Positions 34,232 to 43,642 of a stretch of 64,000 nucleotides of DNA are shown here, in pieces (within the stretch, counting starts at the first letter, position 1; each line of letters opens with the position of its first letter). Below the pieces are notes generated by a model, which was not told the origin of the DNA, searched no databases, and was given only the letters and a program-made list of their open reading frames with translations. The position numbers and the translations under genes were made by a program. Origin of the DNA: Butyrivibrio sp. XPD2002 (lineage in GTDB: Bacteria > Bacillota > Clostridia > Lachnospirales > Lachnospiraceae); assembly GCF_000423945.1 (NCBI RefSeq), contig NZ_AUIY01000005.1, positions 62,001-126,000 of the forward strand, written 5' to 3'.

Positions 34232-36538
34232 TTAAAGCTTCCAGATATCTCTGTTGTACTCTTCGATTGTTCTGTCGGATGAGAAGAATCCAGCCTTAGC
34301 GATGTTTGTAAGCATCATCTTCTTCCACTTGTCGCGGTTCTCATAATCAGCGAAGATGAGATCCTTTTCACGGATATAATCCTCAAGGTCGATCAGTGTC
34401 ATGAACCAGTCCTTATTAAGGAGCTCGTCCTGAAGACGCTTAAGGTTAGTCTTATGTCCAACTGCAAGGCACTGCTTGGATGTGATGAAATCTACAGCCT
34501 CCTTGATAACCTTGCTCTTCTTATAGTAATCCTTAGAAACGTAGTCAGCCTTCTTGTAGTGAGCGATAACTTCATCAGCACTGATACCGAAGATGTAGAT
34601 GTTATCATCGCCAACAAGGTTGTGAATCTCTACGTTAGCACCGTCATCTGTACCAAGAGTAACTGCACCGTTAAGCATGAACTTCATGTTACTTGTTCCT
34701 GAAGCCTCCTTGGAAGCAAGTGAGATCTGCTCTGAAACATCACATGCAGGGATAAGCTTCTCAGCGTAAGTAACGTTGTAGTTCTCTACCATGATAACCT
34801 TCATGTAAGGTGATACATCGGGATCGTTCTTAACAATCTCCTGGAGGCAAAGAAGCAGGTGAATAATATCCTGAGCGATTACATACGCAGGAGCTGCCTT
34901 TGCACCAAAGATAAATGTAAGAGGACGAACAGGCTTCTTACCACCCTTGATCTCAAGGTATTTGTGGATGATATAAAGAGCATTCATCTGCTGACGCTTG
35001 TACTCGTGAAGTCTCTTAACCTGGATATCGAAGATAGAGTTAGGATCTACTTCAACACCCTCGTGCTTCTTGAGATATGCAGCGAGCTCTTTCTTCTTCT
35101 GCATCTTGATGTCTTCAATCTTATCAAGAACAGCCTGATCGTTCACATACTTAAGGAGATCCTCAAGCTTATCTGCATCCTTCTTGAAGCCATCACCAAT
35201 AGTCTCAGAGAGGAACTCTGTGAGAGGATGGTTACAGGACATAAGCCATCTTCTGAAGGTTACGCCGTTTGTCTTGTTGTTGAACTTTTCAGGATAAAGC
35301 TTATAAAAATCATTAAGCTCTGTATCTTTAAGAATATCTGTGTGGATAGCTGCAACACCATTTACAGAGAATCCATAGTGGATGTCGATAAATGCCATGT
35401 GCACCTTCTTATCCTTATCAATGATCTGAACTGCAGGATCCTTAACCTTAGCACGGATTCTCTTATCAAGCTCCTTAATATAAGGAACAAGCTGAGGTAC
35501 AACCTTCTCAAGATACTTAAGAGGCCATGTCTCAAGTGCCTCTGCTAGGATTGTGTGGTTAGTGTATGCGCAGGTCTTGGATACAACATCTATAGCCTCG
35601 TCCATTGTGAATGCCTTATCCTCAACGAGGATTCTGATAAGCTCAGGGATGATCATTGTCGGGTGTGTATCATTGATCTGGATTACTGCGTGCTTATTGA
35701 GCTCGCGAAGGTCATACTGACGCTCCTTCTGCTCTCTTAAGATAAGCTGTGCAGCGTTACTTACAAGGAAATACTCCTGGTAAATTCTAAGAAGATTACC
35801 AGCCTCATCTGAATCATCGGGATAGAGGAAAAGTGTAAGGTTCTTAGCGATCTCTTCCTTATCAAATGTGATGCCCTTCTTAACAAGGCTCTCGTCAATA
35901 GTCTCAATATCGAAAAGTCTGAGCTTGTTAACACCAGTGTCATAACCAACAACGTTCATGTTGTAAAGTCTTGAAACTACCTTCTTCTTACCAAATGCTA
36001 CCTCGAAAGTAGTATCTGTCTTCTCAAGCCATGACTCGTTCTCGATCCATGAATCCTTCTCAGCTGTCTGAAGGTTGTCCTTAAACACCTGACGGAAAAG
36101 TCCAAAGTGATAGTTAAGTCCGATACCCTCTCCTGCAAGACCAAGTGTAGCGATTGAATCAAGGAAGCAAGCTGCAAGTCTTCCAAGACCACCGTTACCA
36201 AGTGAAGGCTCCGGCTCACACTCTTCAATCTCAGCGAGGTGCTTACCGTTCTTCTCCAAAATCTCATTTACCTTATCATAAACTCTGAGGTTGATAAGGT
36301 TGTTAGAAAGGAGCTTACCGATAAGGAACTCCATTGAGATGTAATAAATCTTCTTCTCTCCACCCTCAATCTGGGCAACATCCATAAGGCGGTTAGCATA
36401 ATCAAGAAGAACTACATATGTCTCTCTGTTGCTAAGATCCTTGATCTCCTTGCCAAATTTCTCTTTAGATATAGTAAGGAGTGCTTCCTCCATGTTTGTT
36501 ACCAGTACATCCTGCTGTAAATTAGTGTGCTGACTCAT
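34232..36538 (-). CDS. glgP: Glycogen/maltodextrin phosphorylase
   Basis: A 768-residue PLP enzyme (GT35) that releases glucose-1-phosphate from alpha-1,4-glucans. The N-terminal [19 protein letters not shown] and [19 protein letters not shown] motifs are exact. [11 protein letters not shown] and [15 protein letters not shown] follow, and the PLP Lys is in [14 protein letters not shown]. It is somewhat shorter than E. coli GlgP (815), mostly at the ends. RBS AAGGAAGG. Twin palindromes around its promoter and the LacI-type gene directly upstream point to sugar control. Confidence 0.97.
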   Translation of the reverse strand: MSQHTNLQQDVLVTNMEEALLTISKEKFGKEIKDLSNRETYVVLLDYANRLMDVAQIEGGEKKIYYISMEFLIGKLLSNNLINLRVYDKVNEILEKNGKHLAEIEECEPEPSLGNGGLGRLAACFLDSIATLGLAGEGIGLNYHFGLFRQVFKDNLQTAEKDSWIENESWLEKTDTTFEVAFGKKKVVSRLYNMNVVGYDTGVNKLRLFDIETIDESLVKKGITFDKEEIAKNLTLFLYPDDSDEAGNLLRIYQEYFLVSNAAQLILREQKERQYDLRELNKHAVIQINDTHPTMIIPELIRILVEDKAFTMDEAIDVVSKTCAYTNHTILAEALETWPLKYLEKVVPQLVPYIKELDKRIRAKVKDPAVQIIDKDKKVHMAFIDIHYGFSVNGVAAIHTDILKDTELNDFYKLYPEKFNNKTNGVTFRRWLMSCNHPLTEFLSETIGDGFKKDADKLEDLLKYVNDQAVLDKIEDIKMQKKKELAAYLKKHEGVEVDPNSIFDIQVKRLHEYKRQQMNALYIIHKYLEIKGGKKPVRPLTFIFGAKAAPAYVIAQDIIHLLLCLQEIVKNDPDVSPYMKVIMVENYNVTYAEKLIPACDVSEQISLASKEASGTSNMKFMLNGAVTLGTDDGANVEIHNLVGDDNIYIFGISADEVIAHYKKADYVSKDYYKKSKVIKEAVDFITSKQCLAVGHKTNLKRLQDELLNKDWFMTLIDLEDYIREKDLIFADYENRDKWKKMMLTNIAKAGFFSSDRTIEEYNRDIWKL

Positions 36539-36589
36539 TCCATCCTTCCTTTCAAAAAATGTAAAAACTTAGGTTCTGCCAATTTCGCA

Positions 36590-36645
36590 GAAAACGTTTT
36601 CTCATGAACTGCATATATCATAACACATGAAAACGTTTTCCGCAA
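36590..36645 (-). promoter_or_regulatory. glgP promoter with two LacI-type operators
   Basis: The perfect palindrome GAAAACGTTTTC occurs twice, at 36590-36601 and 36629-36640, 39 bp apart. On the minus strand TTGCGG (36645-36640) and TATGAT (36622-36617) are 17 bases apart. One operator fills the spacer, the other lies in the early transcribed leader. The site resembles CcpA/MalR-type boxes, so the adjacent LacI-type protein is the likely repressor. Confidence 0.88.
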
Positions 36646-36671
36646 TATTAAAATTTTCTGAAGTTTTCTGC

Positions 36672-36790
36672 TGCAGACTCGGAAGCATAGCATGAGTATT
36701 TTACAGGTATGAACCTGTTGCAGACTCGGAAGCATAGCATAAATGTTTTACAGGTATGAACCTGTTGCAGACTCGGAAGCATAGCTTCCT
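36672..36790. repeat. Three copies of a 47-bp repeat
   Basis: TGCAGACTCGGAAGCATAGC occurs at 36672, 36719 and 36766, linked by TTTTACAGGTATGAACCTGT between copies. The last copy runs into GGAAGCATAGCTTCC, a perfect palindrome, and AGGGCTATCGCCCT. An inverted half (TGCAACAGGTT) lies near 36876. The array sits between the LacI gene's terminator and the glgP promoter. Confidence 0.85.
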
Positions 36791-36814
36791 CGTTGTAGGG
36801 CTATCGCCCTATGT

Positions 36815-36870
36815 AAAAAATAAGAAGCCCAAGATATTGTGCAAGCACAATCTTGAGCTTCTTATTTTTC
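36815..36870 (-). terminator. Long-stem terminator of the LacI-type gene
   Basis: AAAAATAAGAAGC(C/T)CAAGAT pairs over about 25 bases with ATCTTGAGCTTCTTATTTTT, with a GTGCAAGCAC inner loop-stem. On the minus strand it ends in T-rich sequence. Confidence 0.85.
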
Positions 36871-36886
36871 ACGCACTGCAACAGGT

Positions 36887-37876
36887 TTAACAGATGATGT
36901 CCTCATATTTCATTCTAACTAACGTGTGAGGCAATCGCACCTTTCTTCCGGATGATCCGTTGAGTAATCTGTTCAGTTCTCTTACACTCTCGGCTGCAAC
37001 CTCTGCGAAGTTCTGCTTAACTGTGTTCATCTGTTTTCCGACGTAGCCCATAAGGATGATTCCATCAAAACCGCAGACGGGACGGAAAATATCCATATCC
37101 ATAAGAGCCTTCATGGCTCCGATAGCCATAAGATCTGATCCGCAGACTACTATTTCCTTATTCTTAGCATAGCGAAGCGCTATGTTTCTTGCCTTTAATT
37201 CTGAGAAATCTCCGTTCCTTATAAAGAGCTTGAGCTTCATCCTTCTGGAGAGATCTTCCATGGCTCTTATCTTTTCCTCTGTAACATAGCTGTTTCTCAT
37301 ACCGGCTATGTAGAGTATCTTATTTCCTGTGTTTTCCTTGATGGTCTTCTCAGCCACATCGATCTGGGCCTGATAGTGGTCGATGCCCACAACAGATGTG
37401 CTTTCATTTAAGATATTGCCATCAACTACAACTATCTTGAAGTTCTGCGATGAGATAAGCTGATGCAGAACCTTATCGTCATTGTTCATTCCGAAGATTA
37501 CGATTCCGCTTATGTTCTGTGATGCGAAGTATCTTGTCATCTCTTCAACACTCATATGCTCTATCATGGAATAGAAAACGGTAATGCAGTCCAGCTGCTT
37601 TTCCTGTGCCATGCCAAGGGCTCCCGAAATGTACTGCATGTCGATCTCGTCGATGGCCTGAGTTTTCATATTGAGTTTAAGAAGAAGCGCGATCCTTCCT
37701 GAACGCTTGGAGGAAAGAGCTGCTGCCACCTGGTTAGGCACAAAGTTAAGGCGCTCAACCGCCTCCATAACCTTCTTCTTCGTTGCTTCACTTACATTTG
37801 GATAATTATTTAAGACCTTTGAAACTGTTGAAATGGCAACCCCTGCTTCCTTTGCCACATCCCTGATAGATACCAT
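36887..37876 (-). CDS. LacI/GalR-family transcriptional regulator
   Basis: A 329-residue repressor. The N-terminal HTH and hinge are classic (SIRDVAKEAGVAISTVSKVLNN, then ATKKKVMEAVERLNFVPN, ending AAALSSKRSGRIALLL). A sugar-binding-like core follows with VVVDGN, VGIDHYQA and DLMAIGAMKALMDM. It lies directly upstream of glgP on the same strand but has its own terminator, and the glgP promoter carries two palindromic operators. It may sense a maltodextrin or glucose signal. RBS GAGG. Confidence 0.93.
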   Translation of the reverse strand: MVSIRDVAKEAGVAISTVSKVLNNYPNVSEATKKKVMEAVERLNFVPNQVAAALSSKRSGRIALLLKLNMKTQAIDEIDMQYISGALGMAQEKQLDCITVFYSMIEHMSVEEMTRYFASQNISGIVIFGMNNDDKVLHQLISSQNFKIVVVDGNILNESTSVVGIDHYQAQIDVAEKTIKENTGNKILYIAGMRNSYVTEEKIRAMEDLSRRMKLKLFIRNGDFSELKARNIALRYAKNKEIVVCGSDLMAIGAMKALMDMDIFRPVCGFDGIILMGYVGKQMNTVKQNFAEVAAESVRELNRLLNGSSGRKVRLPHTLVRMKYEDIIC

Positions 37877-37936
37877 CTTTACCGCCTCACAAATACTTTT
37901 TTCTTTGGATAGTATAACACAAATTTAAATAAATAG

Positions 37937-37958
37937 GACCCGGATATTACTCCGGGTC
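37937..37958 (-). terminator. Terminator of the SH3-SGNH gene
   Basis: GACCCGGA (37937-37944) pairs with TCCGGGTC (37951-37958), followed on the minus strand by CTATTTATTT. Confidence 0.75.
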
Positions 37959-37969
37959 TTAGGGATAAT

Positions 37970-38998
37970 TTATGCTGTTTCCTTAGCTGCAGCTACCTGA
38001 TTCACATAATAGGTATAAAGTGACTGGTAAGTAGCATCATTATAATGAAGTCCGTCGCCAGTTGAGAATCCGTTGTTCTGAAGGAATGAATAACCATCAA
38101 GCCATCCAACCCTGCTATCAAGGCCTTTTCTCATAGCGGCATTGAAGCTCTCTATATCAGTGTTGGTGATCGTAGGATAATTACCTACGGGAGTAACAGC
38201 AGCGTAGTAAACTGTAGCACCTGCTGAAATCCATGTATCAATCTTCTTATTAATAAGATTGATATACTTATCTGCATTGTAGAGATCGTTCACACCATAA
38301 TTGATGATGATCACGCTTCCGTCTCCCACATTTGCATCGATCTGTGGAACAGCTTCATTTGAGAAAAATGAATAGCCCTCTCCAACCTTGGCGATCCACT
38401 GGTACTCACCCTTTTTAACGGCACGGCTCATCTGAACTGTACGTGAATCACCTGCGAAAATATATTCAACACCGGGCTCCTTCTCCTGAAGGTAGTCCAT
38501 TTTGATATATCCTACTTCATCCTTGAAGGATACCTGATACCAGCCATTATCTGTCTGACCAAGTACTGTCATCTTGGTATCTCTCTTAATTACTCCAAGT
38601 CTCTCGAACTCTGTTCCTGCGCCGCTTCTTACATTGACACGCTCATTGGAATAGAAGCTCTTAGCGGTTTCATAAACGGTTATTTTATAGTCGGTTGTGG
38701 TGGAATCGTCTTTTAATAGATTGTCAGCTTTGTAGGTATCCTCACTTGAAGTGGTAGGCTTGCTGACAGTCTTTGTCACCTTGGCAGTCTGAGCCTTAGA
38801 AACATCTGCGCCGGCTTTATTCTCTACCTTGACCATCTCGACATCCGATTTAGCCATAGCTGTCGTCTGATTGTCCAGTATTTGCACAGTATACGCTGTG
38901 ATCAGTACAATCATAAGGAGAATTGATATAGCCAGAACTATTCTTATTAATTGCTTATGTTTTCTATTTCTTGTCTTCCTGCGACCTGTTCTATTCAT
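37970..38998 (-). CDS. Membrane-anchored protein with SH3b and SGNH-hydrolase domains
   Basis: A 342-residue protein. A basic N-terminus and one membrane helix (IVLAISILLMIVLITAYTV) are followed by a Thr/Lys linker and a bacterial SH3 domain at about residues 110-165 (VNVRSGAGTEFERLGVI, GWYQVSFKDEVGYI). An SGNH domain follows: block I FAGDSRTVQM, block III INYGVNDL, block V DGLHYND. SH3b domains bind cell-wall peptides and the SGNH domain is an esterase/acetylesterase, so wall-linked deacylation is likely. The ATG has GGAG at longer than usual distance. Confidence 0.9.
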   Translation of the reverse strand: MNRTGRRKTRNRKHKQLIRIVLAISILLMIVLITAYTVQILDNQTTAMAKSDVEMVKVENKAGADVSKAQTAKVTKTVSKPTTSSEDTYKADNLLKDDSTTTDYKITVYETAKSFYSNERVNVRSGAGTEFERLGVIKRDTKMTVLGQTDNGWYQVSFKDEVGYIKMDYLQEKEPGVEYIFAGDSRTVQMSRAVKKGEYQWIAKVGEGYSFFSNEAVPQIDANVGDGSVIIINYGVNDLYNADKYINLINKKIDTWISAGATVYYAAVTPVGNYPTITNTDIESFNAAMRKGLDSRVGWLDGYSFLQNNGFSTGDGLHYNDATYQSLYTYYVNQVAAAKETA

Positions 38999-39074
38999 AA
39001 AAATATTAGTTACTCCGTGATTCCTATGCCAAACAAGTTTATAAGGTTACAAAGATAAATGAAAATCTGAAAGA

Positions 39075-39095
39075 AGGGAGCCTGTTATGCTCCCT
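39075..39095 (-). terminator. Stem-loop after the VanZ-like gene
   Basis: AGGGAGC (39075-39081) pairs with GCTCCCT (39089-39095); the minus strand continues with TTCTTTC, so a weak terminator. Confidence 0.65.
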
Positions 39096-39153
39096 CATAG
39101 TTCGGAATATTAACCCATTTTTACGCATTCGTCAAGTTTTTGTTACGAAAATA

Positions 39154-39744
39154 TTACTTATTTTTGTGGAATATACCGTGAATAATCAGGAAAATAAGCC
39201 ATAAAATGCCCCAAATTATCCAGCCAATTGCGCCTCCAAGCGTGTTTGTCACCACATCATCAAGCTCAGCAAAGCCAAGCTTAAAGATAAACTGCGTCTG
39301 TTCAATGAAGCAGGACATCACCGCACAGCTAAAAATGCACACGAAAGGATTCCTGAACGTTTTAAATGCTGAGGGAAGCAGTATCCCCATCGGAATAAAC
39401 ATAATGATGTTTTCTATGAAAAGTGCTTTTCTGCGGGTCGTTATGCCCCATGAGGACCACAGATGAAGATTAACTCCATCGTACTGCCCCACCTCTCTGC
39501 TCATAAACACTATAAAAAGAATGGCTGTCAGATATATAAGCAATGCAAATACAGATATTGCATGCCATGCACTGAGCTTCCTCTCTCTTTTCGTAATCTT
39601 ACAAAAAATTACATATAGCAGATAGAGTACTCCGTAAACCAGAGCTATTCCAACGCCAATATGTATATATTTGGTCATGCCCTGAATATCAGACATAATC
39701 AGTCTGATCAGGGCCTCATTATCCTGTAAAAAATTTGATATCAT
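39154..39744 (-). CDS. VanZ-like membrane protein
   Basis: A 196-residue protein with about five membrane helices. FIENIIMFIPMGILLPSAF and SCFIEQTQFIFKLGFAELDDVVTNTLGGAIGW are the VanZ family signature, including the conserved NxxxFxPxG and Asp-x-x-x-Asn segments. VanZ itself gives low teicoplanin resistance; most homologues have unknown roles in the envelope. It starts two bases after the stop of the preceding gene, so the two form an operon. Confidence 0.9.
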   Translation of the reverse strand: MISNFLQDNEALIRLIMSDIQGMTKYIHIGVGIALVYGVLYLLYVIFCKITKRERKLSAWHAISVFALLIYLTAILFIVFMSREVGQYDGVNLHLWSSWGITTRRKALFIENIIMFIPMGILLPSAFKTFRNPFVCIFSCAVMSCFIEQTQFIFKLGFAELDDVVTNTLGGAIGWIIWGILWLIFLIIHGIFHKNK

Positions 39745-39746
39745 GT

Positions 39747-41096
39747 CTATTTACTAACGGCCTCTCTGGCGTAAACAACGCACTGTACAATGTTAGAGCG
39801 CTGTTCTCTTGTAAGGATATAGCTTACGCCAAAGCTCCTGGTTGCTCCTGAATAAAAGTCTGTAATTGAATCCTTGCCAACTGCTATGGCATTGCCTCTG
39901 CGATCGAGAGCCACAACTGTTACAGGGATATAATCCACATTTTTATCTGTGGAATTGGATACGTCAGCCGATAAGGTGAAATATCCGCTGGTGTTACTTC
40001 CATACATAATGTTGGAAATATCAAAGTCTGAACGAGGATCATTGGCGCATTTTTTGACGTCAAGATTAGGCATGATAAAGTACTCATGCACTCTGTAAAG
40101 AGAAAGTCCGGGATAATTAACCTTTTCTTTCTTCTTCTCCTCTTCAGTTCCTACTACTGAATTGATGATTTCCTGAGGGGAAGTGGCATCACCGGATGAA
40201 ACCTCTTCTCCTTCTGCAGGCGCCTCACCCTCTGTGGGTGCTTTTTCAGTATCAGCACTTTTCTCTGCGCTGCTGTCAGCTTCGCCCTCTGCAGGCTTTG
40301 AAGCTTCTTCTCCACTCTCATCCGAAGGCAGAAGCTCTGTACCACCGCTCTGCTCTCCGGCTTCACTTGTAGAGGTCTTGCCATTTTCTTTGGCAGCCGC
40401 CATAAGTACGGGCTCCTCCACCTTTATTGATGAAGTGGTAAGTCCCTCTTCCTCAAGTGCCTTTTCAAGCTCTTCTATATCTATTGAATTTACATCTTCG
40501 CCGTCAAAATTGCCTTCTACGCTGTTCGCCTCGCCGGGATTTGGTGTGTCGCCTGAGAGATCGCCCTCTTCTATGGTCACACTGTCCTCTCGGGTCTTGA
40601 TCTGTCCGTAGGGCACGTAGAAATATCCCTTTTCACCGGGTGCTATTACATCCGGCACTGCGCGGACATAGTCATAGGAATCAACTACCTCAAGGTTTCT
40701 GTCCTCAATATCGAAAACTGATTCTGTACCGAGATACAGATTACTTTTTCCTATATTCTCTATTGTAACTACCGCATGAAAACCGGAATACAAGCCGTCA
40801 TCCTCATATACGAAATTAGTTCCTGTTATGCGATAATCGATGTTCTCAGATGCGTCGCCGCCGACTACCAATGCACCGCTGCCGCCATAGCCGCTCTGTT
40901 CTGTGTTATATTTAAAAATCCAATTGCCGTCGCTGTCGTAATATTCAGAGTTATCAAGCGCCTCTTCTTCAGATGGCGCCTCATTCACCTGCTCAGCGGG
41001 AAGCGGATTATTCTTTCTATACATATAATATGCACCGAATATAAAGCCGCCCAGCAACGTCACTATCAGTGCAAATGTTGTAAACGCATACTTCAT
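39747..41096 (-). CDS. Membrane-anchored protein with two beta domains and an acidic linker
   Basis: A 449-residue protein. One N-terminal membrane helix (FALIVTLLGGFIFGAYYMY) precedes a beta domain at about residues 75-175 (FHAVVTIENIGKSNLYLG, VIAPGEKGYFYVPYG). A linker of about 150 residues rich in Glu, Ala, Ser and Pro follows, then a second beta domain (GYFTLSADVSNSTDKNVDYIPVTVVALD). Both resemble FxLYD/DUF4352-type 'extra-bond' domains that follow the pattern of variation-with-time secreted proteins. No enzymatic motif. It is coupled to the VanZ-like gene. RBS GAGGGG. Confidence 0.75.
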   Translation of the reverse strand: MKYAFTTFALIVTLLGGFIFGAYYMYRKNNPLPAEQVNEAPSEEEALDNSEYYDSDGNWIFKYNTEQSGYGGSGALVVGGDASENIDYRITGTNFVYEDDGLYSGFHAVVTIENIGKSNLYLGTESVFDIEDRNLEVVDSYDYVRAVPDVIAPGEKGYFYVPYGQIKTREDSVTIEEGDLSGDTPNPGEANSVEGNFDGEDVNSIDIEELEKALEEEGLTTSSIKVEEPVLMAAAKENGKTSTSEAGEQSGGTELLPSDESGEEASKPAEGEADSSAEKSADTEKAPTEGEAPAEGEEVSSGDATSPQEIINSVVGTEEEKKKEKVNYPGLSLYRVHEYFIMPNLDVKKCANDPRSDFDISNIMYGSNTSGYFTLSADVSNSTDKNVDYIPVTVVALDRRGNAIAVGKDSITDFYSGATRSFGVSYILTREQRSNIVQCVVYAREAVSK

Positions 41097-41301
41097 AATG
41101 TTCCCCTCATTAAAACGTTTTACAGTATAAGAGTAACAAACATCTTTAGTGGTTTCAATGATGCATTATACTGCCTTTTTACATTTCACAAATAAATCAC
41201 AAACCCGACACTTTTCCTTACGATTTTGGTCCTAATATAAGACCATAAGATAAAGGAATGTAATTCTCTTATCTCCCTCATAGAAAACTTTTCGTGACAA
41301 G

Positions 41302-41334
41302 TACTGCCGGGTATCGTGACAATACCCGGCAGTA
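41302..41334. terminator. Strong GC-rich hairpin after the FecR-domain gene
   Basis: TACTGCCGGGTAT (41302-41314) pairs perfectly with ATACCCGGCAGTA (41322-41334), seven bases before the FecR stop. Neither strand has a true T-run after it, so it may be a terminator or an mRNA-stabilising stem. Confidence 0.6.
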
Positions 41335-41340
41335 TCATGT

Positions 41341-42510
41341 TTACAGGTCATCAAAGTAATTTCTTATTACCGTGTTCGCATTCGGACTGGGAATCTTAAT
41401 CTCCCACTTTTCATCATTATAATTTCTCATCTCTCCCGAGATGCGCTCAGTCTTTTTGCCATGATCTTTATTCTGGTTATTGTTCTGATCGTTTGAACCA
41501 GAGTTATTATTCTGGTCATTATTTGAGTCAGATGCCGGAGGTGTTCCGGGACAGCCCGGTCCTTTAAATCGCTCCAGACAAAGATTTTCCGGAATTATGG
41601 TCACATCACCTTCTGTGGTATATATAACCTTTCCTTCCTCATGATCCTCCAAAAAGTCCATGTGCATGGCTCTCTTGGAATTATCCTTGGCCTTTGCTGC
41701 GCTGGTTCCGGCCTTATTCTGGTCCTTTCGAAGTCTTGCATCTACATCAGACTGGGTCAGGCTTCTGAAGTCCAGTCCGCTCTGCTGATAAACCTTGGCT
41801 GCGAGATTTTTATCCCTGTACAGCTCTGCAAGTACGAAGCCCCTTATGGCATCTGCCGTAATCTCCTCCGTTACGATCTTACAGTCGTTCTGGCTCTCGC
41901 CATTTAGATAAAAATCGGCTGCCTGTCCTGCCAGCATTATGAGCGTTTTGCTCTCACCTGTTCTAAGGCTTGTAAGCTTGCAGTGAAGACTTCCCTCTAA
42001 AAGGCAAACCCTTGTATGTCTGGAATCAATCACCTCAACCTGTGCACATGTGCCCTTTATTGTCATGTTCATATTTGAGGTTCTTATATTGAAGGTTTCC
42101 GTTTCTGTAAGCGGAGAAGTTACGTTGAAAAACAGATTGCCGGAGTTAAGGAGAACGGCATATCTGGTGTCTCTCTTTCTAACCTCTGCCTTGGTCAAGG
42201 CGTCCAGCTTTATGGTTTTCGTGCTGTCAAGACTTACATAAGCGTAGCTCCTTGAGGCTGTGGCAATGGTGCTTCCGTTTGAAAGTCTCATCTTGGATGT
42301 GACTTTATCCTTCTTACCGTTGTTACCTGTGACACTTATGGTTCCACTGCCACCCGTTAGTCGCATGGCATTTTCAGTCTCAGTCTTTGTTTCAGCAACG
42401 ATGGTATCCCCTGAAAAGCTGACTATCATTAAAAACACAGCAATGCATGCGAGCAGTCTTCTGCCCACACGCATTGCCTTGTAAATCTGATAATCGTATA
42501 CTCCCCTCAT
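41341..42510 (-). CDS. Secreted FecR-domain protein
   Basis: A 389-residue protein. An N-terminal membrane/signal segment (LLACIAVFLMIVSFSG) is followed by a FecR-like beta domain at about residues 50-200 (MRLSNGSTIATASRSYAYVSLD, KLDALTKAEVRK, NSGNLFFNVTSP, CLLEGSLHCK). A helical segment, an Asn/Asp/Gln-rich low-complexity stretch and a short end (NANTVIRNYFDDL) follow. FecR domains sense or assemble on the outside of the membrane. No ECF sigma factor is next to it, unlike iron-uptake FecR. RBS AAGGTGG. Confidence 0.82.
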   Translation of the reverse strand: MRGVYDYQIYKAMRVGRRLLACIAVFLMIVSFSGDTIVAETKTETENAMRLTGGSGTISVTGNNGKKDKVTSKMRLSNGSTIATASRSYAYVSLDSTKTIKLDALTKAEVRKRDTRYAVLLNSGNLFFNVTSPLTETETFNIRTSNMNMTIKGTCAQVEVIDSRHTRVCLLEGSLHCKLTSLRTGESKTLIMLAGQAADFYLNGESQNDCKIVTEEITADAIRGFVLAELYRDKNLAAKVYQQSGLDFRSLTQSDVDARLRKDQNKAGTSAAKAKDNSKRAMHMDFLEDHEEGKVIYTTEGDVTIIPENLCLERFKGPGCPGTPPASDSNNDQNNNSGSNDQNNNQNKDHGKKTERISGEMRNYNDEKWEIKIPSPNANTVIRNYFDDL

Positions 42511-42705
42511 AGCGCCACCTTTCTCAAACGCTCTGAATATATATCATGCAATGCTGAAAATCCCCGACAGTCATTGCAATTCTATCATCATAAATAATTA
42601 TACGATATCCTGATAATGTTATGTATAAAATAAATGTAATATTTTTATTAAGTGTGCTAAGCCCTGTAGGGCTCGCAAATGATTTTGTAGCTCTGTTCCC
42701 TGGCT

Positions 42706-43566
42706 CTAGCAATTTCCGGTATAAACATACTTAAGATTTTCTCGTGCCACATCAGCCAGGTGGTAGATGAGACCAACATTCGTGGCATCCCTGTCTGTCA
42801 GATGGAATCTTGGGAAAAATCTTGAAATATGAAGAGGGATTTCCTGTCCTATATTTTTGCCATCAGATCCTTTTAATGATGCGATCCAGCCTGAAAGCTC
42901 CCGCATTTCCTCATCGGAATCATTTTCGCCTGGAATGATCAGAGTTGTCAGCTCAATGTGGCAGTGCTTTGACGCTTCCTCGATGAATTCCATCACCATC
43001 TGTCTGTTGCCCTTGATGAAATCCTCGTAATAGGAATCCGTAAAGCTCTTTAAATCTATATTCATGGCGTCGATGTAGGGAATGATCTCCTCAAGCACTT
43101 CAAGACTCGCCATGCCATTAGATACAAGAACGTTCACCATTCCATTTTCATGGACAAGCTTCGCAGCATCCCTTACATACTCGTACCCCACAAGAGGCTC
43201 GTTATAGGTAAAGGCAACTCCCACATTACCCCGACCGCGATAGCTAAGTGCAAGCTCAGAAAGCGCCTCCGGAGGCAGATACTCTGCCCTGTCATTAAAG
43301 CTATACGCCTCATCCGACCAGGATATCTCATAGTTCTGGCAAAACGGACAGCGCAGGTTACAGCCAAAGGAGCCAACCGAAATGATCTTGCTTCCCGGCA
43401 TAAATCTAGCCAGGGGCTTCTTCTCAATAGGATCAAGTGCTATGCTGGTGATTTTCCCATAGTTAACAGGAACCACCACTCCGTCTGCAGCAGTTCTCAC
43501 CTTGCAAAAACCAAGCCCGCCCTCTTCAATTTCGCAGTGTCTGTAGCACACCTTACATTTAGCCAT
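42706..43566 (-). CDS. amrS: AmrS-type radical SAM enzyme (AmmeMemoRadiSam system)
   Basis: A 286-residue protein. It begins MAKCKVCYRHCEIEEGGLG, the N-terminal Cys motif of the group, followed by TSIALDPIEKKPLARFMPG. The radical SAM cluster is GCNLRCPFCQN (C-x3-C-x2-C) near residue 75. VAFTYNEPLVGYEYV and MNIDLKSFTDSYY follow. This matches AmrS, a PflA-like enzyme found with MEMO1 and AMMECR1 proteins. Neither partner is in this window. A pyruvate-formate-lyase-activase-like role is the alternative. Confidence 0.88.
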   Translation of the reverse strand: MAKCKVCYRHCEIEEGGLGFCKVRTAADGVVVPVNYGKITSIALDPIEKKPLARFMPGSKIISVGSFGCNLRCPFCQNYEISWSDEAYSFNDRAEYLPPEALSELALSYRGRGNVGVAFTYNEPLVGYEYVRDAAKLVHENGMVNVLVSNGMASLEVLEEIIPYIDAMNIDLKSFTDSYYEDFIKGNRQMVMEFIEEASKHCHIELTTLIIPGENDSDEEMRELSGWIASLKGSDGKNIGQEIPLHISRFFPRFHLTDRDATNVGLIYHLADVARENLKYVYTGNC

Positions 43567-43642
43567 ACATATAGCCTCATTTTCTTTCCATCTTTAAACA
43601 TTATTGCTGCCGTTTTCCGATAGAGATTTCTTCAGAGACATT

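Noticed and set aside
41302..41334. Standard Rho-independent terminator
   Set aside because: The stem is excellent but no U-run follows on either strand, so it is listed only as a hairpin with moderate confidence.
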